Assembly: GCF_031177825.1 (NCBI RefSeq)
Contig: NZ_JAPSKE010000031.1
Coordinates: 1-64,000 of the forward strand
DNA length: 64,000 nt
Source of the DNA: Paenibacillus sp.
Lineage (GTDB): Bacteria > Bacillota > Bacilli > Paenibacillales > YIM-B00363
Direction: 5' to 3'
Shown here: piece after piece, positions 42,963-51,012 of the stretch
Layout of the letters: every line of letters starts with the position of its first letter
Position numbering within the stretch: position 1 is the first letter of the stretch
The notes under the pieces: model-generated
The model's input: the letters and a program-made list of their open reading frames with translations, nothing else
The model's database searches: none
What the model was told of the DNA's origin: nothing
Made by a program: the position numbers and the translations under genes

Positions 42963-43922
42963 ATGGTAACGGTAGCGGGTCAAGCGAAGACCGAGACGAG
43001 AGCCGGAAAACGAAAGCATTTCTTCCATATCGCCTGGCAAAATCGGTACTTATACGCGATGTCATTGCCGTTCGTTGCATGGGTGTTTGTATTCAGTTAC
43101 TTGCCGCTGTGGGGCTGGACGATGGCGTTCCAGAAGTTCCGGCCGGGGCGAGGCTTCTTCGAACAAGAATGGGTAGGCTTCGAACATTTCAAGACGTTGT
43201 TCCAAGACGATATGTTTTATCTCGTCATGCGGAACACGCTGGCGATGAGCTTCATGGGTCTCGTCGCGGGCTTCGCGGTACCGATCCTGTTCGCGGTGCT
43301 GCTGAACGAAGTTCGACACATGTTCTTTAAAAGATTCGTACAAACGGTTTCTTACCTGCCGCACTTCGTCTCTTGGGTCGTCGTCGCAGGCATCGTCACG
43401 AAGATGCTGTCGACCGATAACGGCGCCATTAACGATCTGCTGCTATGGCTCGGCGTCATCAGCGAACCGATTCAGTTCATGGCGAAGGGCGAATGGTTCT
43501 GGGGCATCGTCACCGCCTCGGACGTGTGGAAGGAGACGGGCTGGAACGCGATCATCTACTTGGCCGCGATCGCCGGCATCAGTCCGGAGCTGTACGAAGC
43601 CGCGAAGGTCGACGGCGCGAGCCGCCTCCGCCAAATGTGGCATATCACGCTGCCGGGCATCCGTTCCACGATCATTATTCTGCTTATCATGTCGATCGGG
43701 CATCTCATCAGCATCGGTTTCGAGAAGCAGTTCCTGCTCGGCAACAATCTGGTGGCCGACTACTCGAACGTCCTTGATTTGTACGCGTTGAATTACGGGT
43801 TAGGGATGGGCCGCTTCTCGTTCGGTACGGCGATCAACATTTTCAACTCCGTCGTCAGCTTGATGCTTCTGTTCGCGGCGAACGGCTTGTTCAAGAAAAT
43901 TACCAAAGAAAGCATTATGTAA
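42963..43922 (+). CDS. Sugar ABC transporter permease, LplB type
   Basis: The 319-residue pore subunit has six helices. The first follows a basic N-terminus (GKRKHFFHIAWQNRYLYAM), then LPLWGWTMAFQKFRPGRGF, the LplB-type signature, and the EAA loop EAAKVDGASRLRQMWHITLP. GGGGGGACC precedes the ATG by about 10 nt. It is followed 12 bp later by the second permease gene and then by the binding protein; no ATPase gene is nearby. Confidence 0.93.
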   Translation: MVTVAGQAKTETRAGKRKHFFHIAWQNRYLYAMSLPFVAWVFVFSYLPLWGWTMAFQKFRPGRGFFEQEWVGFEHFKTLFQDDMFYLVMRNTLAMSFMGLVAGFAVPILFAVLLNEVRHMFFKRFVQTVSYLPHFVSWVVVAGIVTKMLSTDNGAINDLLLWLGVISEPIQFMAKGEWFWGIVTASDVWKETGWNAIIYLAAIAGISPELYEAAKVDGASRLRQMWHITLPGIRSTIIILLIMSIGHLISIGFEKQFLLGNNLVADYSNVLDLYALNYGLGMGRFSFGTAINIFNSVVSLMLLFAANGLFKKITKESIM

Positions 43923-43934
43923 GGAGGGGCGCAC

Positions 43935-44840
43935 ATGTCCGCACAAGTCATCCGAGGTCAACGCAAGTCCATGTCCGATACGATGTTCGACGTCGTGGTG
44001 TACGCGGTCGCGATGATCGTCACGATCGCTACGCTGTATCCCTTCCTGAACGTGCTGGCGATTTCGTTGAACGATTCCGTCGACAGCGTCCGAGGGGGCA
44101 TCACGATTTTCCCGAGAGAGTTTACGCTTGAAAACTACAAGGTCATTTTCACTTATGAAGGGTTATTGCAAGGGTTTAAGATCTCGGGTCTGCGGACGAT
44201 CGTCGGCACGGTACTCGGTCTCGCCAGCGCTTCGATGCTTGCATTCACGCTGAGCCGCCCCGACTTCCAAGGACGCCGCTTCGTCTCGGTGTTCTTGGCC
44301 TTGACGATGTACGTCTCCGGCGGCCTCATCCCGGGTTACATCCTGATGCGGGACCTCGGCCTTATCAACACGTTCGCCGTGTACGTCCTGCCGGGCCTCG
44401 TGAGCGCGTTCAACGTCTTCGTCATCCGCTCGTTCATCGACGGCTTGCCGTATGCGCTTCAAGAATCGGCCAAGCTGGACGGCGCCAACGACTTCACGAT
44501 CTACTGGCGGGTGATCCTGCCGCTGACGAAGCCGGCGCTCGCCACGATCGCGCTCTTCCTGGCGGTCGGCCAATGGAACATGTGGTTCGATACGTACCTC
44601 TACAACTCTTCGAACGAAGCGTTGACGACGCTGCAGTACGAGCTAATGAAGGTGCTGCAGAGCACGACGCAAGGCAGCGACTACCGGGATCAAAACATGA
44701 GCCAGGTCATGTCGCAGGTGTCGCCGGAATCGGTCAAGATGGCGATCACGATGGTCGTCACGCTTCCGATCTTGCTCGTCTATCCGTTCCTGCAGAAGTA
44801 TTTCGTCGGCGGCATGACGCTCGGTTCGGTGAAGAGCTGA
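43935..44840 (+). CDS. Sugar ABC transporter permease, YtcP type
   Basis: The 301-residue second permease has six helices (MFDVVVYAVAMIVTIATLYP at the start). The EAA-type loop reads ESAKLDGANDFTIYWRVILP, and the family-typical C-terminus is FLQKYFVGGMTLGSVKS. AGGAGGGG precedes the ATG. With the previous gene product it forms the channel for an oligosaccharide delivered by the lipoprotein encoded next. Confidence 0.93.
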   Translation: MSAQVIRGQRKSMSDTMFDVVVYAVAMIVTIATLYPFLNVLAISLNDSVDSVRGGITIFPREFTLENYKVIFTYEGLLQGFKISGLRTIVGTVLGLASASMLAFTLSRPDFQGRRFVSVFLALTMYVSGGLIPGYILMRDLGLINTFAVYVLPGLVSAFNVFVIRSFIDGLPYALQESAKLDGANDFTIYWRVILPLTKPALATIALFLAVGQWNMWFDTYLYNSSNEALTTLQYELMKVLQSTTQGSDYRDQNMSQVMSQVSPESVKMAITMVVTLPILLVYPFLQKYFVGGMTLGSVKS

Positions 44841-44939
44841 ACCGAATGGGGGCCGTACGGCTGGGGTAAGGTATTACCAGGGTAACCTGTACAATACAAG
44901 TAATAGACAGAGGGTCAATAGAAATGGGAGGTTACGAAC

Positions 44940-46658
44940 ATGGGCACGACGAAAAAGTGGGGAAGCATTCTTCTTTCCGTCAGCATGGTAGCGGGCTTGC
45001 TCGCGGCTTGCGGCGGGAATAGCGGCAGCGGCGACAACGGCGCGAAGGAGCCGGCGCCGGCGGGCAACGGCGGCGAAGCGGCGGCCGACGATACGTCGCC
45101 GATCACATTTACGTTCTATGGCGCGGACGAGAGCCCGAACTGGCAAAAGATGCAGGACGCCGTCGGCAAAGTCATCACGGAGCGGACCGGCGTTACGCTT
45201 GACGCGGAATACGCCGTAGGCGATTCCTCCCAGAAAATCGCCCTGATCGCGGCTTCCGGCGATTATCCGGACCTGATCAGCCCGAAAGGCGAACTGAGCA
45301 AGCTGGTCGATGCGGGCGCGATGATCGACCTGACCGATCTGATCGAAGAGCATGCGCCGAATCTTAAGAAGCTGTTCGGCGACCAAATCAAACGTTTGCG
45401 TTACAGCGAGGAAGATCCGTCGATCTACGTCATTCCGACCTACGCGGAAGTCGGCGGCGAAGGCCTCGAGGCGGGCGGCGGCTTCGAGCTGCAGCACCGC
45501 GTCGTGAAAGAGCTTGGCTATCCGAAGATCCGTACGGTCAAAGACTTCGAGAACGCGATCAAGGCGTATCTCGAGAAGCACCCGACGGACGAGAACGGCA
45601 ACCCGAACATCGGTCTGACGTTGAATGCGGACGACTGGCGCATGTACATCTCCGTTACGAACCCTGCGTTCTACACGACGGGCGCTCCGGACGACGGCGA
45701 GTATCATATCGATATCGATACGCAGGAAGTCACATACCACTTCCGCCGTCCGGTAGAGAAAGAGTACTTCCGCTGGTTGAACCACATGAACGCGGAAGGC
45801 TTGCTCGATAAAGAAAGCTTCGTACAAAAGTACGACCAATACAAGGCGAAAATCGCATCGGGCCGCGTCCTTGGTCTCATCGACCAGCGTTGGGACTTCG
45901 CGGACGGCGAGAACGCGCTGAAAGCGGAAGGCAAGTTCGAATACGGGTACGGCCACTATCCGGTCACGTTGACGGAAGAGTATAAAGATACGTCGTACTG
46001 GCCGACGGGCTTCATGGCGGGCAACGGCGTCGGCATCACGGTCGACAACCCGGATCCGGTCCGCGCGATCAAATTCCTGGACTTCCTCGCTTCCGACGAA
46101 GGCCAAATCTTGGACAACTGGGGCGTCGAAGGTCAGCATTACGTCATCGAAAACGGTAAACGCGTTATCCCGGCCGACGTCCTGGAGAAGAAAAAGAACG
46201 ATCCGGCGGGCTTCCAGAAGGAATCCGGCGTAGGCTTCTACCACAACCTCGGCGCGCACTACGGCGACGGCGTGCTCGATCCGACGGGCAATTACTACAC
46301 GACGGCCTTCCCTGAGCAAATCATCGCGACGTATAACGACGTCGAGAAAGAAACGCTTGCGGCGTACGGCTTGCAAACGTGGAAGGATCATTTCCCGAAA
46401 GGCGAGGAATTCCCGGTTCGTCCGTGGGGCGCGGCTTGGAACATCCAAGTGCCGAGCGACAGCGATACGAACATCTTGGCCGAAAAGATGAAGGGCATCA
46501 CGTGGAAGCGAATCCCGGAAATCATCTTGGCGAAGCCGGAGGAATTCGACGCGAAGTGGGACGCCTACCAGCAAGAATTGCTCGATGCAGGCGTCGAGAA
46601 GATGGAAGACGGCTACGAGGCGCTCGTGAAAGAACGCGTCAAGCTGTGGAACGAATAA
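44940..46658 (+). CDS. Extracellular sugar-binding lipoprotein (LplA type)
   Basis: The 572-residue protein has a lipoprotein signal peptide (SVSMVAGLLAACGGNSGSG; lipidated Cys near residue 24), a Gly/Asn-rich tether and a large two-lobe binding domain. KHPTDENGNPNIGLTLN near residue 215 resembles the calcium-loop region of the LplA group. It captures the oligosaccharide that the GH3 enzyme would cleave after import. GGGAGG lies 9 nt before the ATG. Its terminator has been entered by a MITE. Confidence 0.93.
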   Translation: MGTTKKWGSILLSVSMVAGLLAACGGNSGSGDNGAKEPAPAGNGGEAAADDTSPITFTFYGADESPNWQKMQDAVGKVITERTGVTLDAEYAVGDSSQKIALIAASGDYPDLISPKGELSKLVDAGAMIDLTDLIEEHAPNLKKLFGDQIKRLRYSEEDPSIYVIPTYAEVGGEGLEAGGGFELQHRVVKELGYPKIRTVKDFENAIKAYLEKHPTDENGNPNIGLTLNADDWRMYISVTNPAFYTTGAPDDGEYHIDIDTQEVTYHFRRPVEKEYFRWLNHMNAEGLLDKESFVQKYDQYKAKIASGRVLGLIDQRWDFADGENALKAEGKFEYGYGHYPVTLTEEYKDTSYWPTGFMAGNGVGITVDNPDPVRAIKFLDFLASDEGQILDNWGVEGQHYVIENGKRVIPADVLEKKKNDPAGFQKESGVGFYHNLGAHYGDGVLDPTGNYYTTAFPEQIIATYNDVEKETLAAYGLQTWKDHFPKGEEFPVRPWGAAWNIQVPSDSDTNILAEKMKGITWKRIPEIILAKPEEFDAKWDAYQQELLDAGVEKMEDGYEALVKERVKLWNE

Positions 46659-46671
46659 TCGCGTAAGCGGG

Positions 46672-46705
46672 AGCGGGGCGGCCTTGTGCCGCCTCGCTTT
46701 TTTTT
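46672..46705 (+). terminator. Intrinsic terminator of the binding-protein gene, invaded at its T-tract
   Basis: AGCGGGGCGGC (46672-46682) pairs with GCCGCCTCGCT (46688-46698), followed by a T8 run (46698-46705). The next base is the first base of the MITE. Confidence 0.9.
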
Positions 46706-46997
46706 CTACGACTGACCAATTCACGCACACGGATCGTCCTAATTTATAGCTCACTACTAAGATGAAACTCATGTTGTGCGGCCAGTTGGGGAGGAGTTCC
46801 TCAATTTTCGGGGTGGCATGCCCTAATGATTGCGGAGAAGCGCCCCAATTTATAGCTCACTACCAAGATGAAACTCGTGTTTTGGGGCCAATTGGGAGGA
46901 GTTCCTCATTTTTCGGGGTAGGATGCCCTATTGATTGCGGAGAAGCGCCCCAATTTATTGCGTTCCTGATTTCTGTTAGCGGATTGGTCGGCGGTAG
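46706..46997. mobile_element. 292-bp MITE related to the insertion sequence at 9520-11195
   Basis: The left end begins CTACGACTGACCAATTCACG; the right end, read inwards, begins CTACCGCCGACCAATCCGC. They match the two ends of the insertion sequence at 9520-11195: the left tip resembles that element's right end (with GCACAC following), and the right tip its left end (with CTAACA following). T8 precedes and T7 follows, a target duplication of the same kind. Inside are two tandem copies of a 105-106-bp unit and no credible gene; a 98-codon frame across it is a by-product of the repeats. Confidence 0.75.
46741..46960 (+). repeat. Two tandem 105-106-bp units inside the MITE
   Basis: Unit 1 is 46741-46846 and unit 2 is 46847-46951, about 88 percent alike by eye, followed by the first nine bases of a third copy. 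Each starts AATTTATAGCTCACTAC and ends GCGGAGAAGCGCCCC. Length is not a multiple of the helical or codon period in any telling way. Confidence 0.85.
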
Positions 46998-47142
46998 TTT
47001 TTTTGCGTCGGTTGGCTGCGCCTCGGAGGTTGCTTCCGCGCTTCGCTCGGCGGTTTAGACGGAGAACTCCCTTTAAAGCTTGGGAATGCGCCTTTTTGCA
47101 TCCAAGGGGATACTTCCCACGTAAGTATAAATCGGAAGTTAT

Positions 47143-47170
47143 TTGTTAACGGGGTGAAATCGTATATAAT
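47143..47170 (+). promoter_or_regulatory. Promoter of the J-domain-like gene
   Basis: TTGTTA (47143-47148), a 16-bp spacer and TATAAT (47165-47170). Transcription would start about 20 nt before the start codon at 47198. Confidence 0.65.
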
Positions 47171-47197
47171 TTTAGTTAGAAAAACGAGGTGGACGAG

Positions 47198-48130
47198 ATG
47201 AGCGACATGGAGAAACAACAAGCGTACGAGAAGCTTGGATTGACGGCAGGCGCGACGAGAGATGAAGTGGAGAAGCGTTACGAGATTTTGATGCGCCGGG
47301 AGAAGCAGAAGGAGATACGCGGGGAAACCAGCGACTTCGAACAGATCAACCGGGCGTATAAGCTTATCCTGGAGTGGGAACATCGGGAGGCCGTCGGCGC
47401 GATTCAAGAGAAGCAATACGGGAAGTATAAGAAATATGCGAGTCAGGCGGAGCGGGTCGATCATTTTTTCAGCTATTATAAATGGCATCTTATCGGCGGA
47501 ATCGCGGCGATCGCTCTCGTCATTTACGGCATCTTCGCTTACGTGGAGCATCGCGAGGAGCAAGCGAGGCTCGCCGCGCTGCCGCCGGCCGAGCTGGAGG
47601 CATCGTTCTTAGGCCTATTCCAGTTGCCGACGGCGGACGATTCGGAAGAAGCGTTGGAAGCGGCGATCGTCGAGCAGATGCCGGGTTGGCAGCGCGTCGA
47701 GGCGGACGTGCTTACGTTCAATATGGCGGAGCAAGGAATGACGGACGCGGCGATGCTGCAGAAGGTCGTCGTCATGCTGGCGACCGAATCGCCGGACATC
47801 TACGTCATGGACGGCGCCAGCTTCGAGTGGATCGCGCGCAACGGGGTGCTGCTCCCGTTGGACGCGGAAGTCGAAGGCCGCTTGAAGGATATCCTCCCCG
47901 AAGGAGCGGCGAAGAAGGCGGCCGAGGCGGAGACCGACCCGAACAACCCGAGCGGCGTCTTATTAGGGGAAGAGCATGTGTACGGGATCGACCTCGGAGG
48001 TACGGCGTTCGCCGAATCGTTGCCGCTGGCGATGCAGGATATGATCGTCGGCATTCGCCTCGACTCGGAGAACGCCGATAACGCGCTCGCGATGATCGAG
48101 CGTGCGCTGCAGAGCGCGAAGGGCAACTAA
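47198..48130 (+). CDS. Membrane protein with degenerate J-like N-terminus and extracytoplasmic domain
   Basis: The 310-residue protein begins with a helical region that resembles a J-domain (QAYEKLGLTAGATRDEVEKR, FEQINRAYKLILEW) but lacks the HPD tripeptide needed to stimulate DnaK; the equivalent site reads MRREKQKE. A single transmembrane helix follows at about 91-113. The C-terminal 195 residues lie outside, if the N-terminus is cytoplasmic, and loosely recall the lobe of a solute-binding protein (VVMLATESPDIYVMDGASFE). GAGGTGG precedes ATG 47198. It is monocistronic, with its own promoter and terminator. Confidence 0.72.
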   Translation: MSDMEKQQAYEKLGLTAGATRDEVEKRYEILMRREKQKEIRGETSDFEQINRAYKLILEWEHREAVGAIQEKQYGKYKKYASQAERVDHFFSYYKWHLIGGIAAIALVIYGIFAYVEHREEQARLAALPPAELEASFLGLFQLPTADDSEEALEAAIVEQMPGWQRVEADVLTFNMAEQGMTDAAMLQKVVVMLATESPDIYVMDGASFEWIARNGVLLPLDAEVEGRLKDILPEGAAKKAAEAETDPNNPSGVLLGEEHVYGIDLGGTAFAESLPLAMQDMIVGIRLDSENADNALAMIERALQSAKGN

Positions 48131-48145
48131 TTGTTTGCGCAAGAC

Positions 48146-48178
48146 CGGGCCCCGGCTACCGCCGGCGGCCCGTTTTTT
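48146..48178 (+). terminator. Intrinsic terminator
   Basis: CGGGCC (from 48146) pairs with GGCCCG (to 48172) around an inner CCGGC/GCCGG stem, followed by six T residues. Confidence 0.85.
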
Positions 48179-48302
48179 ATTTTGAGCGCTGCTGCCGGCG
48201 AGCGAAAAGGTAGACTTAGGTGCACATGTGAGGTTAAACCGGCGATCGGCAAGCGAAATGGCGGAGGCCGCATAATTAACAAATCGGCAACCGTGAAACC
48301 TT

Positions 48303-48346
48303 AAAAAAAGCCGTCCCGCGCAGGAAACCTTGCGCCGGGGCGGCTT
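48303..48346 (-). terminator. Intrinsic terminator of the aminotransferase gene
   Basis: On the minus strand AGCCGCCCCGGCGCA pairs with TGCGCGGGACGGCT, followed by seven T residues (A run at 48303-48309 on the plus strand). Confidence 0.85.
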
Positions 48347-48355
48347 TCGTCGTCG

Positions 48356-49654
48356 TTACGCTTGCTCCAGTTCTTTCACGCCTTGGTACAGCAGATCGAA
48401 CAGCTTCTCGATATCGCCTTCCTCGAGGCAGGAGAACGCCACGCGAAGGTCGGTGTCGCCTAGCGCGATCGTGCCGACGCCGAACTTCTCGAGCGCGTGG
48501 CGGCGAAGCGATTCCGCGTTCACCGTCTTCAGCTTCAGGCACATGAAGTAGCCGGAGTTGAACGGATAGTAATCCCACGCGTCGTCGTACTTGCCGGCGT
48601 CGAGCACCTGCTTCGTCCGGTTGGCGCGCGCCTTCAGAATCGCCACCTTCTCGTCTCGCTGCTTCTCGAAATCCGGATGCTGCAGCGCCTTCAGCACGAA
48701 CGTCTGCGACGGGTGCGAGCAGCTGGACACGGTGCCGCGGATAATGCCGAGCGTCTTCTGCTCCAACGCTTCGTTCGCTTCAAGCGACTCGCAGCCGAAC
48801 GTAATGAACCCGACCCGGAACCCCCACACGAACTCTTCTTTCGTCGCGCCGTCGACCTTGACCGGCAGCACGTTCGGATGCAGGCCGATCAAGCGGCCGA
48901 ACAGCGATTCCCGCAGCGAATCCTCGAAGAACAAGCCGAAGTACGCATCGTCCGTCACGACGACGGTTTTGACGCCCGCTTCCGCGCCGGCCTTCACGGC
49001 CGAAAGAATGTCGTCCGCTTCGCGCGCCGTCGGGGTATACCCCGTCGGATTGTTCGGGAAGTTGAGCACGACGATCGCCTTGCCCCGCTCCTTCTGGGCG
49101 AGGACGGAGGCGAGAAGTCCTTCGCTGTTGAACAAGCCGTCCTCGTTATAAAGCGGGAACGTCACGATGTTCGCGCCGCGGCGCACGCCGAACGTCAGCT
49201 CGTAGTTTTCCCAGTTTTTCTCCGGCATGATGACGGCGTCGCCCTCGTCGGCGAACAGGTCCGCCACGATGCTGAGGCCGTGGGTGAGCGCGTTCGTGAC
49301 GATCGGCTTGCCGAACGTCTTCCCGGCGAGCGACGGGTTCTCGCTCAGCATCTTCTCGCGCCATACGCCGCGAAGCTCCGGCTTGCCTTCCGGAGGCGCG
49401 TACGGATACAAGTCCGACGGCGCGTAAGCCGACAGCGTCTCTTGAATGATGCCGAGGTGCATCGGCGTCTTGCCTTCCGTCGCGATGCCGATCGTCGCGT
49501 TGAACGCCGTCGCTTGTTTTTTCGCTTCGGCGGATTGATTCAGAATGCCGACTTTCGGAAAATACATGCCGAGACCGAGCCGCGACAGCATGTCGTGCAC
49601 GACGGGCGCGACGCGGGAGAGCGTCTCGTTCAGTTGGACCGCTTGAGGGTTCAT
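48356..49654 (-). CDS. Class I/II pyridoxal-phosphate aminotransferase
   Basis: The protein is 432 residues from ATG 49654. TTG 49663, three codons upstream, has better spacing to GGAAGG and may be the true start. Fold type I aminotransferase motifs include NALTHGLSIVADLFADEGD, VLNFPNNPTGYTPTAREAD with the NPTG loop, TDDAYFGLFFED, and DGATKEEFVWGFRVGF with the PLP-binding Lys and the substrate-binding Arg. It is inferred to transaminate an amino acid, possibly aspartate- or alanine-like; specificity cannot be read. It is monocistronic and convergent with the preceding gene. Confidence 0.87.
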   Translation of the reverse strand: MNPQAVQLNETLSRVAPVVHDMLSRLGLGMYFPKVGILNQSAEAKKQATAFNATIGIATEGKTPMHLGIIQETLSAYAPSDLYPYAPPEGKPELRGVWREKMLSENPSLAGKTFGKPIVTNALTHGLSIVADLFADEGDAVIMPEKNWENYELTFGVRRGANIVTFPLYNEDGLFNSEGLLASVLAQKERGKAIVVLNFPNNPTGYTPTAREADDILSAVKAGAEAGVKTVVVTDDAYFGLFFEDSLRESLFGRLIGLHPNVLPVKVDGATKEEFVWGFRVGFITFGCESLEANEALEQKTLGIIRGTVSSCSHPSQTFVLKALQHPDFEKQRDEKVAILKARANRTKQVLDAGKYDDAWDYYPFNSGYFMCLKLKTVNAESLRRHALEKFGVGTIALGDTDLRVAFSCLEEGDIEKLFDLLYQGVKELEQA

Positions 49655-49714
49655 GGAAAACAATTCATCCTTCCGACGTAGTTTTGTGTATTATATCATG
49701 ACGCTACGGGAGCG

Positions 49715-50518
49715 TCATCCGCGAGGGACGGCGATTTCGCCGATTTTCTCGCCCATTCGCACCTTGACGCCGGCTGAGAGGCGCTCCGTCGGAACGAATC
49801 GGCCGCGTTGCCACAATAACACGACGGTAGACCCGAATTCGAAGTACGCAAGATCTTCGCCCTTGGCGACGCGCGCCGGCGGCTGATCGCCGGAGACGTA
49901 ACGGATCGAGGCGACGTTCATGGCCCCGACCTTGACGAGCGCCGTCGTGGCGCCGCCCTCGGATTCCAAGTACGTCACGAGACGCACGTTCCGGGACAAC
50001 ACCCGCTTCATGAGCCGGAGGGAAGGATCGTTCACCGGATAGACGGCGCCGGGAATTCGGTCGCTCTCGATGACCTCCGCGTCGACGGGCGCATGGATGC
50101 GGTGATAATTCGCCGGGCTTAAGTAGATGACAGCGAACGTTCCGTCCATGTAACGGGCCGCGTGCGGCGAGCCGTTCAAGAGCTCGTCGACGGTATACTG
50201 CTGGCCCTTCACAAGAAACGTGCGATCGGGCGAGATCGTCCCCGCTTCGGCGACGAGGCCGTCGACGGGAGAGACGACGGAGCGTTCGTCCTCGTCGACG
50301 GGACGGGCGCCGGGCTTCAATTTTCGGATGAAAAAGTCGTTCAGCGACGCATACTTGTCGATCGCGTATTCGGCTTCCTCGAGGGCGATGCCGTAAAAGG
50401 AGGCGAACCGCGGAATCAGTCTGCGGCTGGCGGCCGACTTGGCGAACGCGCCGGCGAGCCGGGCGATCGTCGGTCTGGACGAGAGCTCGGTAAGGGCTCG
50501 GAACAATGGGCTCCACAT
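49715..50518 (-). CDS. psd: Phosphatidylserine decarboxylase
   Basis: A 267-residue pro-enzyme that makes phosphatidylethanolamine in the membrane. The self-cleavage motif FEFGSTVVLL places the pyruvoyl-forming Ser at 230 (cleavage Gly229-Ser230). The other triad members are Asp86 in SPVDGLV and His142 in NYHRIHAPVD. The motif here is GST rather than the LGST of Escherichia coli, which is common in Gram-positives. AGGAGA precedes the ATG. It follows a Cys-rich small gene with a 12-bp gap; pssA, its usual partner, is not in the window. Confidence 0.93.
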   Translation of the reverse strand: MWSPLFRALTELSSRPTIARLAGAFAKSAASRRLIPRFASFYGIALEEAEYAIDKYASLNDFFIRKLKPGARPVDEDERSVVSPVDGLVAEAGTISPDRTFLVKGQQYTVDELLNGSPHAARYMDGTFAVIYLSPANYHRIHAPVDAEVIESDRIPGAVYPVNDPSLRLMKRVLSRNVRLVTYLESEGGATTALVKVGAMNVASIRYVSGDQPPARVAKGEDLAYFEFGSTVVLLWQRGRFVPTERLSAGVKVRMGEKIGEIAVPRG

Positions 50519-50530
50519 GGCAAGCGTCTC

Positions 50531-50746
50531 CTATGTCAAAGTTGTCGATTTTCGATATTCGCCGCACGAGAGGCAGGTCGCCGGATTGACGCCCACCGGG
50601 TACGAAGAGCCGGACCACTTGGTGCAGGCGACGGGCGCCTTGCTGTCGGGGTCGTCGGATACGGATACGCAGAAGGAACAACCGGTCGCGAGTTCGGTCG
50701 CGAGCCGCAGCAGCTTGCGCTTTAAAGCATCGAGCTCCGTCGTCAT
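50531..50746 (-). CDS. Small Cys-rich protein upstream of psd
   Basis: A 71-residue soluble protein with a helical N-terminus (TELDALKRKLLRLATELATG) and six-residue-spaced cysteine pairs: CSFC at 23-26, a single Cys near 41, and CLSC at 58-61. The layout suggests a zinc ribbon or another metal-binding knuckle. I do not recognise a family. It has a TATAAT box upstream and probably heads the psd operon. The ribosome site (AAAGGA, 12 nt away) is mediocre. Confidence 0.6.
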   Translation of the reverse strand: MTTELDALKRKLLRLATELATGCSFCVSVSDDPDSKAPVACTKWSGSSYPVGVNPATCLSCGEYRKSTTLT

Positions 50747-50781
50747 GAGCGGATTCCATCCTTTCGAAGGTTCACTCGGTT

Positions 50782-50787
50782 ATTATA
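50782..50787 (-). promoter_or_regulatory. -10 box of the psd operon
   Basis: A minus-strand TATAAT lies 36 bp before the Cys-rich gene's start codon. No convincing -35 at 17 bp. Confidence 0.4.
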
Positions 50788-50853
50788 CTAAGAAACGCAA
50801 CATTTTCCTATGGCTCTCCGTGATACTTACCGTGTCCAGCGGCGACTTGCCCA

Positions 50854-50862
50854 CATAGAGTA
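50854..50862 (+). promoter_or_regulatory. Candidate sporulation-type -10 (CATAnnnTA) before the nucleotidyltransferase
   Basis: CATAGAGTA fits the sigma-K -10 consensus CATAnnnTA and is identical to the box found before the glycosyltransferase genes at 55181-55189. The -35 position is not well matched. It lies 150 bp upstream of the GTG start at 51013. Confidence 0.35.
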
Positions 50863-51012
50863 ATACGATACAGCTGTCGCTTCTTCGAACGGTTCGGTCG
50901 AGCAAGCGGACATAAGGGCCGAATCGGTTCGGCAACCGGCGACAAGTCCGACGCGGACGCGAAGCCGGCGATGGGGGAGCGGCACGGAATCCTTTTCGGG
51001 GAGGTTATTCGC

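Noticed and set aside
46741-46960. Tandem repeat considered as a CRISPR remnant or tRNA-like element
   Set aside because: Units are 105-106 bp with no spacer structure and lie between terminal inverted repeats of a transposon.
46762-47058. 98-codon frame across the MITE
   Set aside because: The repeated peptide pattern simply reflects the 106-bp DNA repeat; no ribosome site, and it runs through the element's right end into unrelated DNA.
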